Assembly (NCBI GenBank): GCA_025458585.1
Contig: JALOSD010000004.1
Coordinates: 1 to 23,509, forward strand
Length of the DNA stretch: 23,509 nt
Direction of reading: 5' to 3'
DNA from: Burkholderiaceae bacterium
Lineage (GTDB): Bacteria; Pseudomonadota; Gammaproteobacteria; Burkholderiales; Burkholderiaceae_C
The stretch's first letter is position 1, and every line of letters begins with the position of its first letter. The notes beneath the pieces were generated by a model. It saw only the letters and a list, made by a program, of their open reading frames with translations. It made no database searches and was not told the DNA's origin. The position numbers and the translations under genes were made by a program. Below, in pieces: positions 1 to 7,249 of the stretch.

Positions 1-702
1 GAGCACACCGGCAAGCGGCTCGTCGTGATCTTCGAGGGCCGCGACACCGCCGGCAAGGGCGGCACGATCGCCGCGATCGCCGAGCGGCTCAATCCGCGCC
101 GATGCCGCGTCGCCGCGCTGCCGAAGCCGAGCGAGATCGAGCGCACGCAGTGGTACTTCCAGCGCTACGTCGCGCACCTGCCCTCGGCCGGCGAGATCGT
201 GCTGTTCGACCGCAGCTGGTACAACCGCGCCGGCGTCGAGGCCGTGATGGGGTTCTGCACGCCCGCGCAGGTCGACTTGTTCATGAAGCAGGCGCCGGTG
301 TTCGAGCAGCAACTCACCGACGACGGCATCATCCTGCGCAAGTATTGGCTGACGATCGACCAGGCGCAGCAGGAACAGCGCTTCGCCGAGCGGCTCGACG
401 ACCCGCTCAAGCGCTGGAAGCTGTCGCCCATCGACCTCGAGTCGCGGCTCAAGTTCGCCGAGTACGGCAAGGCGCGCGACCGCATGCTCGCGGCGACGCA
501 CAAGCGCCACGCGCCGTGGACGCTGGTCGACTTCAACGACCAGCGCATCGGCCGGCTGACGCTGATCCGGCACCTGCTCGACAGCCTGCCCGACCACGAC
601 GTGCCGCATCCGGCGGTCGAGTTTCCGCCGCTGCCGCACCCGCCGCTCAAGTCGCACTACAGGGCGCCGTTCGAGCCGATCCCGCCGTTCAAGCCGACGT
701 GA
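1..702 (+). CDS. ppk2: Polyphosphate kinase 2, class I (5'-truncated by window edge)
   Basis: PPK2 enzymes transfer phosphate between polyphosphate and nucleotides (typically ADP/GDP to ATP/GTP) in the cytoplasm. The frame is open from base 1, so the N-terminus lies outside the window; 233 residues are visible. The P-loop GRDTAGKGG is at visible residues 13-21. The Walker B region FDRSWYNRAGVE and the lid segment with KYWLTI and DPLKRWKLSPID follow in the expected order. The C-terminus is proline-rich (PPLPHPPLKSHY). The single PPK2 domain with an intact lid fits the one-domain class I type. The gene converges on the TPM gene, and both stop codons lie in one short hairpin. The family call is firm; substrate preference cannot be read from the sequence. 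Confidence 0.93.
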   Translation, partial: EHTGKRLVVIFEGRDTAGKGGTIAAIAERLNPRRCRVAALPKPSEIERTQWYFQRYVAHLPSAGEIVLFDRSWYNRAGVEAVMGFCTPAQVDLFMKQAPVFEQQLTDDGIILRKYWLTIDQAQQEQRFAERLDDPLKRWKLSPIDLESRLKFAEYGKARDRMLAATHKRHAPWTLVDFNDQRIGRLTLIRHLLDSLPDHDVPHPAVEFPPLPHPPLKSHYRAPFEPIPPFKPT

Positions 703-716
703 CGCCGGCGGCGTCA
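700..716. terminator. Hairpin between convergent stop codons
   Basis: TGACGCC-GGC-GGCGTCA is a perfect 7-bp stem with a 3-nt loop. It contains the TGA stop of the polyphosphate kinase gene at one end and the stop of the opposing TPM gene at the other. There is no clear T-tract on either side, so bidirectional termination is plausible but not proven. Confidence 0.45.
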
Positions 717-1220
717 GTTCAGGATCACGAGGTCGTTCGGCAGTTCGTTGACGTTGCGCACGCCGGGCGCGAGCGGGAAGTGTTCGACGAGCACCGCGTG
801 CACGGCGTCGACCGCGCCGGCCAGGCCGTCCTCGAAGCGACCGGCGCGAAACGCCGCCTCCATCGACGCCAGCACCCGCTGCCAGTGGCCCGGCTCGACG
901 CGCTGCTCGACGCCGCGGTCGGCGACGATCTCGATCGCGTGTTCGGCCAGCAGCAGGTAGACCAGCACGCCGTTGTTCGCTTCGGTGTCCCAGATGCGCA
1001 GCTCGCCGAAGACGGCGAGCGCGCGCTCGCGCGGCGCCGTGTCGTGCCAGAGGTCGGCCAGCGGCAGGCCGGCTTCGAGGCACACGCGGATCTCGCCGCT
1101 GTGCTGCAGTTCGCTCGCGCGGATGCGCTCCTCGAGGCGCTGCTCGCCGTCGCGGCCGAGCACGCGGCGGGCGTCGCGGGCGTCGAACCAGCGGTGCTTC
1201 AGCAGGCGGCCTAGTCGCAT
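714..1220 (-). CDS. TPM-domain protein (second copy, no signal peptide)
   Basis: A 168-residue protein of the TPM (TLP18.3/Psb32/MOLO-1) family. The start MRLGRLLKHRWFDARDARR is chosen because upstream in-frame codons lie in the Gly-rich tail region of the preceding gene and give an Ala-rich shadow. Family-like segments are the SGEIRVCLE strand, the helix with ALAVFGELRIWDTEANNGVLVYLLLAEHAIEIVADRG, and the C-terminal 'FRAGRFEDGLAGAV' region. No signal peptide or clear membrane helix is seen. It is the third gene of a lemA-TPM-TPM unit, 16 bp after its neighbour. Its biochemical role is unknown; such proteins usually accompany LemA in envelope-related clusters. Confidence 0.85.
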   Translation of the reverse strand: MRLGRLLKHRWFDARDARRVLGRDGEQRLEERIRASELQHSGEIRVCLEAGLPLADLWHDTAPRERALAVFGELRIWDTEANNGVLVYLLLAEHAIEIVADRGVEQRVEPGHWQRVLASMEAAFRAGRFEDGLAGAVDAVHAVLVEHFPLAPGVRNVNELPNDLVILN

Positions 1221-1236
1221 CGAGTCGCCCCGCGCG

Positions 1237-2133
1237 TCACCAGCGCCCCGACGCGCCGCCGCCGCCGAAGCTGCCGCCGCCGCCCGAGCTGAACCCGCCG
1301 CCGCCACCGAAGCCGCCGCCACCACGGCCGCCGCTCCAGCCGCCGCCGGGCGGCCCCATTGGCGGCCAGCGGCCGCCGCGGCCGCCGCGAACCGCCGAGC
1401 CGACGCCCATCACGCCGACGAGCAGCAGCGCGAGCAGGCCGGCGGCGGCGCCGGCGAGCACGCTCGCCGTGACGACCCAGCCGACGGCGCCGGCCGCGCC
1501 GCCCGTCAGCAGCGAGCCGAGCTTGCGCCCGAAGATGCCCGTCAGCACGGCGCCGACGACCGGCACGCCGACGAAGAAGAAGATCGCGAGCGCCTCGAGG
1601 TCGACGCCGTGCGGCTCGGCGGCACGGCGCTCGGGCAGCGGCAGGTGCTCGCCCTTGATGCGCGAGATCAGCTGGTCGAGCGCCGCCGAGATGCCGCCGG
1701 CGAAGTCGCCGGCGCGAAACGCCGGCACGATCGCGCGGTCGATGATCTGCCGCGCCGCGAGGTCGGGCACCGCGCCTTCGAGCGCGCGCGCGACCTCGAT
1801 GCGCACGGCGCGGTCGTTCTTCGCGACGATCACGAGCAGCCCGTCGCCGACCTCGCGGCGCCCGATCTTCCACGTGTCGGCGACGCGCCACGCGTAGGCG
1901 GCGATGTCCTCGGGCGCCGTCGTCGGCACGATCAGCACGACGATCTGCGGCCCGGCCTCGGCCTCGAACGCGGCGAGCTTGGCCTCGAGCGCGTCGCGCT
2001 GTGGCGCCGTCAGCGTCGCCGTCTGGTCGATCACGCGCGCCGTGAGCGCGGGCACCGCCAGCAGGTCCTGCGCCAGCGCGAGCGCGGTGGCGAGCGCCAG
2101 CAGCAGCGCGGCGAGCGCGCCCCGCGGGTTCAT
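1237..2133 (-). CDS. Secreted TPM-domain protein with Gly-rich tail (YgcG-like)
   Basis: A 298-residue envelope protein. It has an N-terminal signal peptide (MNPRGALAALLLALATALALA), then a TPM domain from about residue 28 (VIDQTATLTAPQRDALEAKL) through GPQIVVLIVPTT, GDGLLVIVAKNDRAVRIEV and FRAGDFAGGISAALDQL. A hydrophobic stretch around residues 190-245 probably forms one or two membrane helices. The last roughly 45 residues are almost entirely Gly, Ser, Arg and Trp. This order (signal, TPM, membrane segment, Gly-rich tail) is typical of YgcG/'TPM_phosphatase' proteins. The gene lies 13 bp after lemA and is probably co-transcribed with it. The exact function is not established; phosphatase activity has been claimed only for some plant relatives. 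Confidence 0.9.
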   Translation of the reverse strand: MNPRGALAALLLALATALALAQDLLAVPALTARVIDQTATLTAPQRDALEAKLAAFEAEAGPQIVVLIVPTTAPEDIAAYAWRVADTWKIGRREVGDGLLVIVAKNDRAVRIEVARALEGAVPDLAARQIIDRAIVPAFRAGDFAGGISAALDQLISRIKGEHLPLPERRAAEPHGVDLEALAIFFFVGVPVVGAVLTGIFGRKLGSLLTGGAAGAVGWVVTASVLAGAAAGLLALLLVGVMGVGSAVRGGRGGRWPPMGPPGGGWSGGRGGGGFGGGGGFSSGGGGSFGGGGASGRW

Positions 2134-2146
2134 CGGTCGCGCTGTC

Positions 2147-2773
2147 TCAGCGGCTCGCCGCCGGCGCCGCCGGGCGGCTGAAGTCGACCGTCGGCGGCGC
2201 GCTGATCTGCGCCTCGTTGGCCACAGCGAAGGTCGGCTTGACGTCGTAGCCGAACACCATCGCGGTGAGGTTGGTCGGGAAGCTGCGCCGCAGCACGTTG
2301 TACTGCTGCACCGCCTGGATGTACTGGTTGCGTGCCACCGTGATGCGGTTCTCGGTGCCTTCGAGCTGCACGCGCAGGTCCTGGAACGCCTGGTTGGCGC
2401 GCAGGTTCGGGTAGTTCTCGGCCACCGCCATCAGGCGCGACAGCGCGCCGCTCAGCTCGCCTTGCGCCTGCTGGAAGCGGTTGAACGCCTCGGGGTCGTT
2501 CAGCGTCTCGGGCGTGACCTGGATCGACGTCGCCTTGGCGCGCGCCTCGATCACCTGCGTCAGCGTCGTCTGCTCGAAGTCGGCCTCGCCCTTGACGGTG
2601 GCGACGATGTTCGGGATCAGGTCGGCGCGGCGCTGGTACTGGTTCAGCACCTCCGACCAGCGGGCCTTGACCTGCTCGTCGAGCTGCTGGAACTGGTTGT
2701 AGCCGCAGCCGGACAGCGCGAGCGTGAGCAGCAGCGTGCCCAGCAGGGCGAGGCGGCGGGCGAGCGTGGGCAT
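2147..2773 (-). CDS. lemA: LemA family lipoprotein
   Basis: A 208-residue LemA protein. The start ATG at 2773 is preceded by a strong Shine-Dalgarno GGGAGGA five bases upstream, so longer in-frame extensions are rejected. The signal peptide ends in a lipobox (LALSGC), predicting lipidation at Cys23. The LemA core follows: YNQFQQLDEQVKARWSEV, NQYQRRADLIPNIVATVKG, and the long helices with LRANQAFQDLRVQLEGTENRI and ARNQYIQAVQQYN. The C-terminal FPTNLTAMVFGY motif is intact. The protein should form a helical bundle at the membrane. It is first in a unit with two TPM proteins, a widespread partnership whose function is poorly known. The divergent Rossmann gene starts about 110 bp away. Confidence 0.95.
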   Translation of the reverse strand: MPTLARRLALLGTLLLTLALSGCGYNQFQQLDEQVKARWSEVLNQYQRRADLIPNIVATVKGEADFEQTTLTQVIEARAKATSIQVTPETLNDPEAFNRFQQAQGELSGALSRLMAVAENYPNLRANQAFQDLRVQLEGTENRITVARNQYIQAVQQYNVLRRSFPTNLTAMVFGYDVKPTFAVANEAQISAPPTVDFSRPAAPAASR

Positions 2774-2778
2774 CGGGG

Positions 2779-2785
2779 TCCTCCC
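2779..2785 (-). promoter_or_regulatory. Shine-Dalgarno site of lemA
   Basis: GGGAGGA on the minus strand, five bases before the ATG at 2773. It decides the lemA start, because the reading frame stays open for about 450 bases upstream. Confidence 0.8.
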
Positions 2786-2871
2786 GGGACGGTGGCGTGA
2801 CGACGTCCGCGATCGTACCCCCCGAATCGCGTCGCTGCCGGCGGCGCCGCGCGCCGGTGTCGACGGGTGGC

Positions 2872-2877
2872 TACAGT
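2872..2877 (+). promoter_or_regulatory. -10-like hexamer, possible leaderless start
   Basis: TACAGT lies exactly 6 nt before the GTG at 2884. No Shine-Dalgarno sequence precedes that GTG, so transcription may start at or next to the start codon. The same arrangement is seen at hemE. Confidence 0.35.
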
Positions 2878-2883
2878 GGCCAT

Positions 2884-3678
2884 GTGAGCAGCTTCGACAG
2901 TGCACTGCGCGGCGCCACGCACGTCGCCCGCGTGGCGGCCCCGGTGGCGCGGCGCGCGATCGTGGCCGGTGCCGGCGGCGCGCTCGGCAGCGCGGTGCTC
3001 GAGCGCTTCCTTGCCGACGCGGCCTTCGCCGACGTGTTGGCCGTCGTCGAGCGTACGCTGGCGCGCTCGACGCTGCGGCTGCACGGCCTGCCGCTCGCGC
3101 GCCTGCGCACCGGCGACGCGGCCGGCGCCGACACGGCGGTGATCGTGTTCGACCGCGCGCGCGGGCGCCACGGGCGCGAGGACGTGTTCCACCGCCCGGC
3201 GCCGGGCGAGCTGGCCGCACTCGCTCGCGACCTCCACGGCGCCGGCGCGCGCCACCTCGTCGTCGTGCTGCCGCACGCGCCGGCGCGGCTGCCGCACGCG
3301 TTCAAGCTCGGCCTCGCGTCGCTCGACGAGCAGGCGGTGGCCGCACTCGGCTTCGAGCACGTCGTGTTCGTGCGCTCGGCGCAGCGTCCAGGCGAAGGCG
3401 CGCGCGCTGCGTCGTGGCTGCAGCGCGTGGCCGACGGCGTGCTCGCGCAACTGCACTGGATGGTGCCGCAGCGCGAACAGCCGGTGCGCGCCGACCGGGT
3501 GGCCGCGTTCGTCGCCGCGCTCGCGCGCGCCCTACCGCGCGCGAGCCCGGGCACGCGCGTCGTGCCGCCCGAGGTGGTCTGGCAGGCGGCGCAGCCGGGC
3601 GACGTCGGCGCGCTCGTCGCGCAATGGCTGGCGGGCGCCGAGCTGGCGCCGGCACGGCTGCCGCGCCAGCGGTGGTGA
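2884..3678 (+). CDS. NAD(P)-binding Rossmann-fold protein
   Basis: A 264-residue protein with an N-terminal dinucleotide-binding strand-loop-helix: RRAIVAGAGGALGSAVLERFL, with the GxGGxLG loop near residues 28-34. Later segments fit an extended short-chain/atypical SDR fold: ADTAVIVFDRA, a helix, HLVVVLPHAP, and an HAFKLGLASLDEQAVAALGFEHVVFVR region. An NAD-dependent epimerase or oxidoreductase-like role is likely but the substrate is unknown. GTG at 2884 is chosen because of the -10-like hexamer 6 nt upstream; an in-frame GTG at 2797 would add an unlikely Arg-rich leader. The stop lies 27 bp before hemE, so the two may be co-expressed, although hemE has its own -10-like element. Confidence 0.7.
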   Translation: MSSFDSALRGATHVARVAAPVARRAIVAGAGGALGSAVLERFLADAAFADVLAVVERTLARSTLRLHGLPLARLRTGDAAGADTAVIVFDRARGRHGREDVFHRPAPGELAALARDLHGAGARHLVVVLPHAPARLPHAFKLGLASLDEQAVAALGFEHVVFVRSAQRPGEGARAASWLQRVADGVLAQLHWMVPQREQPVRADRVAAFVAALARALPRASPGTRVVPPEVVWQAAQPGDVGALVAQWLAGAELAPARLPRQRW

Positions 3679-3693
3679 GGCCGCCGCCGGCCC

Positions 3694-3699
3694 GATAAT
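3694..3699 (+). promoter_or_regulatory. -10 hexamer at hemE, possible leaderless start
   Basis: GATAAT (5 of 6 matches to TATAAT) lies 6 nt before the hemE ATG, with no Shine-Dalgarno sequence between. The expected transcription start falls on or beside the ATG. The -35 region is GC-rich and not recognisable. Confidence 0.45.
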
Positions 3700-3705
3700 C
3701 GCCCG

Positions 3706-4797
3706 ATGTTCGCCCCTCTCGCCAACGACACCTTCCTGCGCGCCTGCCGGCGCCAGCCCACGGACTACACGCCGGTGTGGCTGATGCGCCAGGCCGGCCG
3801 CTACCTGCCCGAGTACTGCGCCACGCGCGCCAAGGCCGGCAGCTTCATGGGGCTCGCGACCAACGTCGACTACGCCACCGAGGTCACGCTGCAGCCGCTC
3901 GATCGCTACGCGCTCGACGCCGCGATCCTGTTCTCCGACATCCTCACCGTGCCCGACGCGATGGGTCTGGGCCTGAGCTTCGCCCAGGGCGAGGGGCCGA
4001 AGTTCGCGCACCCGCTGCGTGACGAGGCGGCGGTGGTCAGGCTCGCGGTGCCCGACCTCGACCGCCTGCGCTACGTGTTCGACGCCGTCACGTCGATCCG
4101 CCGCGCGCTGAATGGGCGCGTGCCGCTGATCGGCTTTTCCGGCAGCCCGTGGACGCTGGCGTGCTACATGGTCGAGGGCGGCGGCAGCGACGACTACCGC
4201 CTCGTCAAGACGATGATGTACGCGCGGCCCGACCTGATGCACCGCATCCTCGCCGTCAACGCCGACGCCGTGGCGGCCTACCTGAACGCGCAGATCGACG
4301 CCGGCGCGCAGGCCGTGATGGTGTTCGACAGCTGGGGCGGCGTGCTCGCCGACGGCGCCTTCCAGCGCTTCAGCCTCGCGTACACGAAGCGCGTGCTCGC
4401 ACAGCTCAAGCGCGAGCACGACGGCCAGCACATCGCGCAGATCGTGTTCACGAAGGGCGGCGGCCTGTGGCTCGAGGCGATGGCCGACCTTCGCCCCGAC
4501 GTGCTCGGCGTCGACTGGACCGTCAACCTCGGCCAGGCGCGCGCGCGGGTCGGCGACCGCGTCGCATTGCAGGGCAACCTCGACCCGAACGTGCTGTTCG
4601 CGCCGCCCGAGACGATCCGCGCCGAGGTCGCGACGGTGCTCGAGAGTTTCGGCCGCCCCGAGCGCGCCGACGGTGGCGTCGACGGCCACGTCTTCAACCT
4701 CGGCCACGGCATCAGCCAATACACGCCGCCCGAGCACGTGTCGGTGCTCGTCGACGCGGTGCACGAGGTCTCGCGGCGGCTGCGCGCGCATCGCTGA
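3706..4797 (+). CDS. hemE: Uroporphyrinogen-III decarboxylase
   Basis: HemE decarboxylates the four acetate side chains of uroporphyrinogen III to give coproporphyrinogen III in cytoplasmic haem biosynthesis. The 363-residue length matches the family. The N-terminal signature PVWLMRQAGRYLPEY (residues 23-37) carries the substrate-binding Arg residues. ILFSDILTVPDAMGL follows with the conserved catalytic Asp. GFSGSPWTLACYMVEGGGS, VMVFDSWGG and the C-terminal FNLGHGI with its conserved His are all intact. The ATG at 3706 gives a standard N-terminus (MFAPLANDTFLRAC). It is followed by 363 non-coding bases and then priA in the same direction. Nothing unusual is seen in the protein. Confidence 0.98.
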   Translation: MFAPLANDTFLRACRRQPTDYTPVWLMRQAGRYLPEYCATRAKAGSFMGLATNVDYATEVTLQPLDRYALDAAILFSDILTVPDAMGLGLSFAQGEGPKFAHPLRDEAAVVRLAVPDLDRLRYVFDAVTSIRRALNGRVPLIGFSGSPWTLACYMVEGGGSDDYRLVKTMMYARPDLMHRILAVNADAVAAYLNAQIDAGAQAVMVFDSWGGVLADGAFQRFSLAYTKRVLAQLKREHDGQHIAQIVFTKGGGLWLEAMADLRPDVLGVDWTVNLGQARARVGDRVALQGNLDPNVLFAPPETIRAEVATVLESFGRPERADGGVDGHVFNLGHGISQYTPPEHVSVLVDAVHEVSRRLRAHR

Positions 4798-4854
4798 GCG
4801 TTGCCGCGCGCCAGCAGTGCGGCACGGCGGGTAAGTGAGCGCTCAGGGCTTGAC

Positions 4855-4863
4855 TTATCCCCA
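4855..4863 (+). promoter_or_regulatory. DnaA-box-like site (variant)
   Basis: TTATCCCCA differs by one base from the TTATCCACA box. It overlaps a -35-like TTGACT (4850-4855), so bound DnaA could compete with RNA polymerase if a promoter is there. Confidence 0.4.
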
Positions 4864-4868
4864 CGGAT

Positions 4869-4901
4869 GGTGCTGCGCTGCAGCGGCACCAAGGGGGTGC
4901 C
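4869..4901 (+). other. Alternative hairpins (attenuator-like)
   Basis: GGTGC (4869-4873) can pair with GCACC (4886-4890) in an eight-pair stem with one G-U wobble. Alternatively, GGCACC (4885-4890) can pair with GGTGCC (4896-4901) around a 5-nt loop. The two structures share the middle arm and exclude each other. No T-tract follows. Confidence 0.3.
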
Positions 4902-5030
4902 CCGACGCCGTCAGGATTCCGCGGCTTGGCGCTAAGTGATTGATTTTGCTCATGCTGCCGCGTTGCTGCGAGATCGGGCACGGCAGCCGATTGGCAGGCG
5001 CGGCAAGCATTTAGCGCACGTGACGGCAGG

Positions 5031-5039
5031 TTCCCCACA
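5031..5039 (+). promoter_or_regulatory. DnaA-box-like site (weak)
   Basis: TTCCCCACA has two differences from TTATCCACA. It sits 3 bp before a perfect box in the same orientation, which is the main reason to note it. Confidence 0.3.
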
Positions 5040-5042
5040 AAG

Positions 5043-5051
5043 TTATCCACA
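5043..5051 (+). promoter_or_regulatory. Consensus DnaA box
   Basis: TTATCCACA matches the high-affinity DnaA box consensus (TTATNCACA) exactly. It lies 110 bp upstream of the priA start and could control priA or mark a DnaA titration or origin-related site. Confidence 0.6.
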
Positions 5052-5160
5052 AGTCCCGTGGACAGCCGGAAAAGCCTCGTCGAATCAGGAACTTGGCGTC
5101 GTCGCTTGAGTTTGATCCGAGCTTTCACGCGCAAGTGACACCAATGCTGGAGCGCTGAGC

Positions 5161-7200
5161 GTGCACCGCGTGCCCGTCGCTGTCGACACACCGCAACACA
5201 GCGGCGTGGCCGGCGTGCTCGACTACGAACACGCGCAGCCGCTCGCGCCTGGCACGCTGGTGCGCGTGCCGCTCGGCCGGCGCGAGGTGCCGGGCATCGT
5301 CTGGGTCGCCGGGCGCGGCGAGGCGGCGCCCGCCACGCCGCTGCGCCCCGTCGCCGCCGTGCTCGCGTCGCTGCCGCCGCTGGCGGCGCCCTGGCTCGAG
5401 CTGGCCGACTTCGCGGCCGCCTACTACCACCGCAGCGTCGGCGAGCTCGCGCTCGCGGCGCTTCCGCCCGAGCTGCGCAGGCTCGCCGAGCCGCAGCTCG
5501 CGCGCCGGCTCGCGCGGCTGGCGACCGTCACGGCCGCCGCCCCGGTGGCGCCGCCGGCAGCCCGCGCGCTGACGGCCGAGCAACAGGCCGCGCTCGACGC
5601 GCTGGCCGACGGCCCCCCGGTGACGACGCTGCTGCACGGCGTGACCGGCAGCGGCAAGACCGAGGTCTACCTGCAGGCGGCGGCGCGCGCGCTCGCCGCC
5701 GGCCGGCAGGTGCTCGTGCTCGTGCCCGAGATCAACCTGACGCCGCAGCTCGAGGCGCGCTTCGGCGAGCGTTTCGCCGGCCGGCGGCTCGTCGCGCTGC
5801 ACAGCGGCCTCACGCCCGCGCAGCGGCTGCGCCACTGGCTCGCGGCGCACCTCGGGCTGGCCGACCTCGTGCTCGGCACGCGGCTGGCCGTGTTCGCGTC
5901 GCTGCCGCGGCTGGGCCTGATCGTCGTCGACGAGGAGCACGACCCCTCGTTCAAGCAGCAGGAGGGCGCGCGCTACTCGGCGCGCGACCTCGCCGTCTAC
6001 CGCGGCCGGCTCGAGCAGGTGCCGGTGCTGCTCGGCTCGGCGACGCCCTCGCTCGAGAGCTGGCACAACGCCGAGCAGGGCCGCTACCGCCGGCTCGCGC
6101 TGACGCAGCGCATCGGCGGCGGCGCGCTACCGCGGCTGCGCGTCGTCGACATGACCGCCCAGCCGCGCGAGGAGGGCGGCGGCGAGCGCGGCGCGCTGTC
6201 GCGCCCGCTGCTCGAGGCGCTGCGCGAGCGCCTCGCGCGCGGCGAGCAGAGCCTGCTGTTCCTCAACCGCCGTGGCTACGCGCCGGTGCTGCACTGCGGC
6301 GCCTGCGGCTGGAAGAGCGGCTGCCCGCACTGCAGCGCCTGGCGCGTGTTCCACAAGCGCGACCGCACGCTGCGCTGCCACCACTGCGGCTTCACCGAGC
6401 GCGTGCCGCGCGCCTGCCCCGACTGCGGCAACCAGGACATCGCGCCGATCGGCCGCGGCACCGAAAAGCTCGAAGAGCAGATCGCGGCGCTGCTGCCCGA
6501 CGCGCGCGTCGCGCGCATCGACGCCGACACGACGCGCGCGAAGGGCGCGCTCGAGGCGCAGCTCGCCGCCGTGCACGCCGGCGAGGTCGACGTGCTGGTG
6601 GGCACGCAGATGGTGGCCAAGGGCCACGACTTTCGCCGCATCACGCTGGTGGCGGCGGTGAACCCCGACGCCGCGCTGTTCGCGAGCGACTTCCGCGCCG
6701 CCGAGCGCCTGTTCGCGCTGCTGATGCAGGCCGGCGGGCGCGCCGGGCGCGATGCCGAGCACGCCGAGCGCAGCGAGCTGTGGGTGCAGACCTGGCATCC
6801 GCGTCACCCGCTGGTGGCGGCGCTCGCGCGCCACGACTACGCCGCCTTCGCGGCGTCGCAGCTCGCCGAGCGCGCGGGCGCCGGCCTGCCGCCGTTCACG
6901 CACCTCGCGCTGCTGCGCGCCGAGGCGCGCACCGTCGAGGCGGCCACCGGCTTCCTGCGCGACGCCGCCGCGCTCGCGCGCGCGCTGCCCGAGGTGGCCG
7001 GCGTCACGATCTACGCGCCGGTGCCGCCGCCGGTGTCGCGCGTGGCCGACGTCGAGCGCCTGCAGATGCTGCTCGAGTCGCCGTCGCGCGCCGCGCTGCA
7101 GAAGCTGCTCGCGCAGGCGCTGCCGCAGCTGCACGCGCTGCGCGCGGCGCACAAGGGGCTGATCCGCTGGGCGGTCGACGTCGACCCGCTGGCGATCTGA
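5161..7200 (+). CDS. priA: Primosomal protein N', replication-restart helicase PriA
   Basis: PriA is a 3'-5' superfamily 2 helicase that recognises stalled forks and reloads the replicative helicase. The 679-residue protein begins with the 3'BD-type domain (VDTPQHSGVAGVLDYEHAQ). Walker A GVTGSGKTEVY has its Lys at residue 166, and the DEEH box (257-260) is followed by the aromatic-rich loop DPSFKQQEGARYSARD. Eight zinc-binding cysteines are intact at 379, 382, 388, 391, 406, 409, 419 and 422. Helicase motifs V and VI appear in VGTQMVAKGHDF and QAGGRAGR. The start is a GTG; no earlier start gives a better N-terminus. The upstream region carries DnaA-box-like sites, so DnaA-linked expression is possible. 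Confidence 0.97.
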   Translation: MHRVPVAVDTPQHSGVAGVLDYEHAQPLAPGTLVRVPLGRREVPGIVWVAGRGEAAPATPLRPVAAVLASLPPLAAPWLELADFAAAYYHRSVGELALAALPPELRRLAEPQLARRLARLATVTAAAPVAPPAARALTAEQQAALDALADGPPVTTLLHGVTGSGKTEVYLQAAARALAAGRQVLVLVPEINLTPQLEARFGERFAGRRLVALHSGLTPAQRLRHWLAAHLGLADLVLGTRLAVFASLPRLGLIVVDEEHDPSFKQQEGARYSARDLAVYRGRLEQVPVLLGSATPSLESWHNAEQGRYRRLALTQRIGGGALPRLRVVDMTAQPREEGGGERGALSRPLLEALRERLARGEQSLLFLNRRGYAPVLHCGACGWKSGCPHCSAWRVFHKRDRTLRCHHCGFTERVPRACPDCGNQDIAPIGRGTEKLEEQIAALLPDARVARIDADTTRAKGALEAQLAAVHAGEVDVLVGTQMVAKGHDFRRITLVAAVNPDAALFASDFRAAERLFALLMQAGGRAGRDAEHAERSELWVQTWHPRHPLVAALARHDYAAFAASQLAERAGAGLPPFTHLALLRAEARTVEAATGFLRDAAALARALPEVAGVTIYAPVPPPVSRVADVERLQMLLESPSRAALQKLLAQALPQLHALRAAHKGLIRWAVDVDPLAI

Positions 7201-7206
7201 ACGCGG

Positions 7207-7229
7207 CGGGCGCCGACAATCGGCACCCG
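7207..7229. terminator. Hairpin downstream of priA containing a -10-like element
   Basis: CGGGCGCCGA-CAA-TCGGCACCCG forms a 10-position stem with one mismatch, 6 bp after the priA stop. It could end priA transcription. The same bases include GACAAT (7215-7220), a -10-like hexamer 8 nt before an in-frame GTG of the next gene, so a promoter is an alternative reading. Confidence 0.4.
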
Positions 7230-7249
7230 TGCCGACCCCCGCGACGACG

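Larger units (their letters stand above)
4798..5160. other. Non-coding hemE-priA region with DnaA-box-like sites
   Basis: A 363-bp gap in a window with few other large gaps. It holds a consensus DnaA box, two variants, a cluster of alternative hairpins (4869-4901), an AT-richer stretch (about 4933-4955), and a distant inverted pair GCGCTAA (4929-4935)/TTAGCGC (5011-5017). Overall it is clearly less GC-rich than the flanking genes. I see no credible protein-coding frame or RNA gene in it. Confidence 0.6.

Noticed and set aside
1237..1395. Repeat-like GGC/GCC-rich stretch
   Set aside because: It encodes the Gly-rich tail of the secreted TPM protein; it is low-complexity coding sequence, not an independent repeat.
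3302..3655. Arg/Pro-rich minus-strand frame within the Rossmann gene
   Set aside because: Composition is typical of antisense shadow frames and no motif or start signal supports it.
4798..5160. Assignment of the hemE-priA gap as the chromosomal origin
   Set aside because: Only one exact DnaA box is present and betaproteobacterial origins normally lie near dnaA. The boxes are reported but an origin call is not supported.
7215..7231. GTG at 7229 as the start of the TPR-methyltransferase
   Set aside because: The -10-like box makes it possible, but the ATG at 7250 gives the better family N-terminus; kept as an alternative only.
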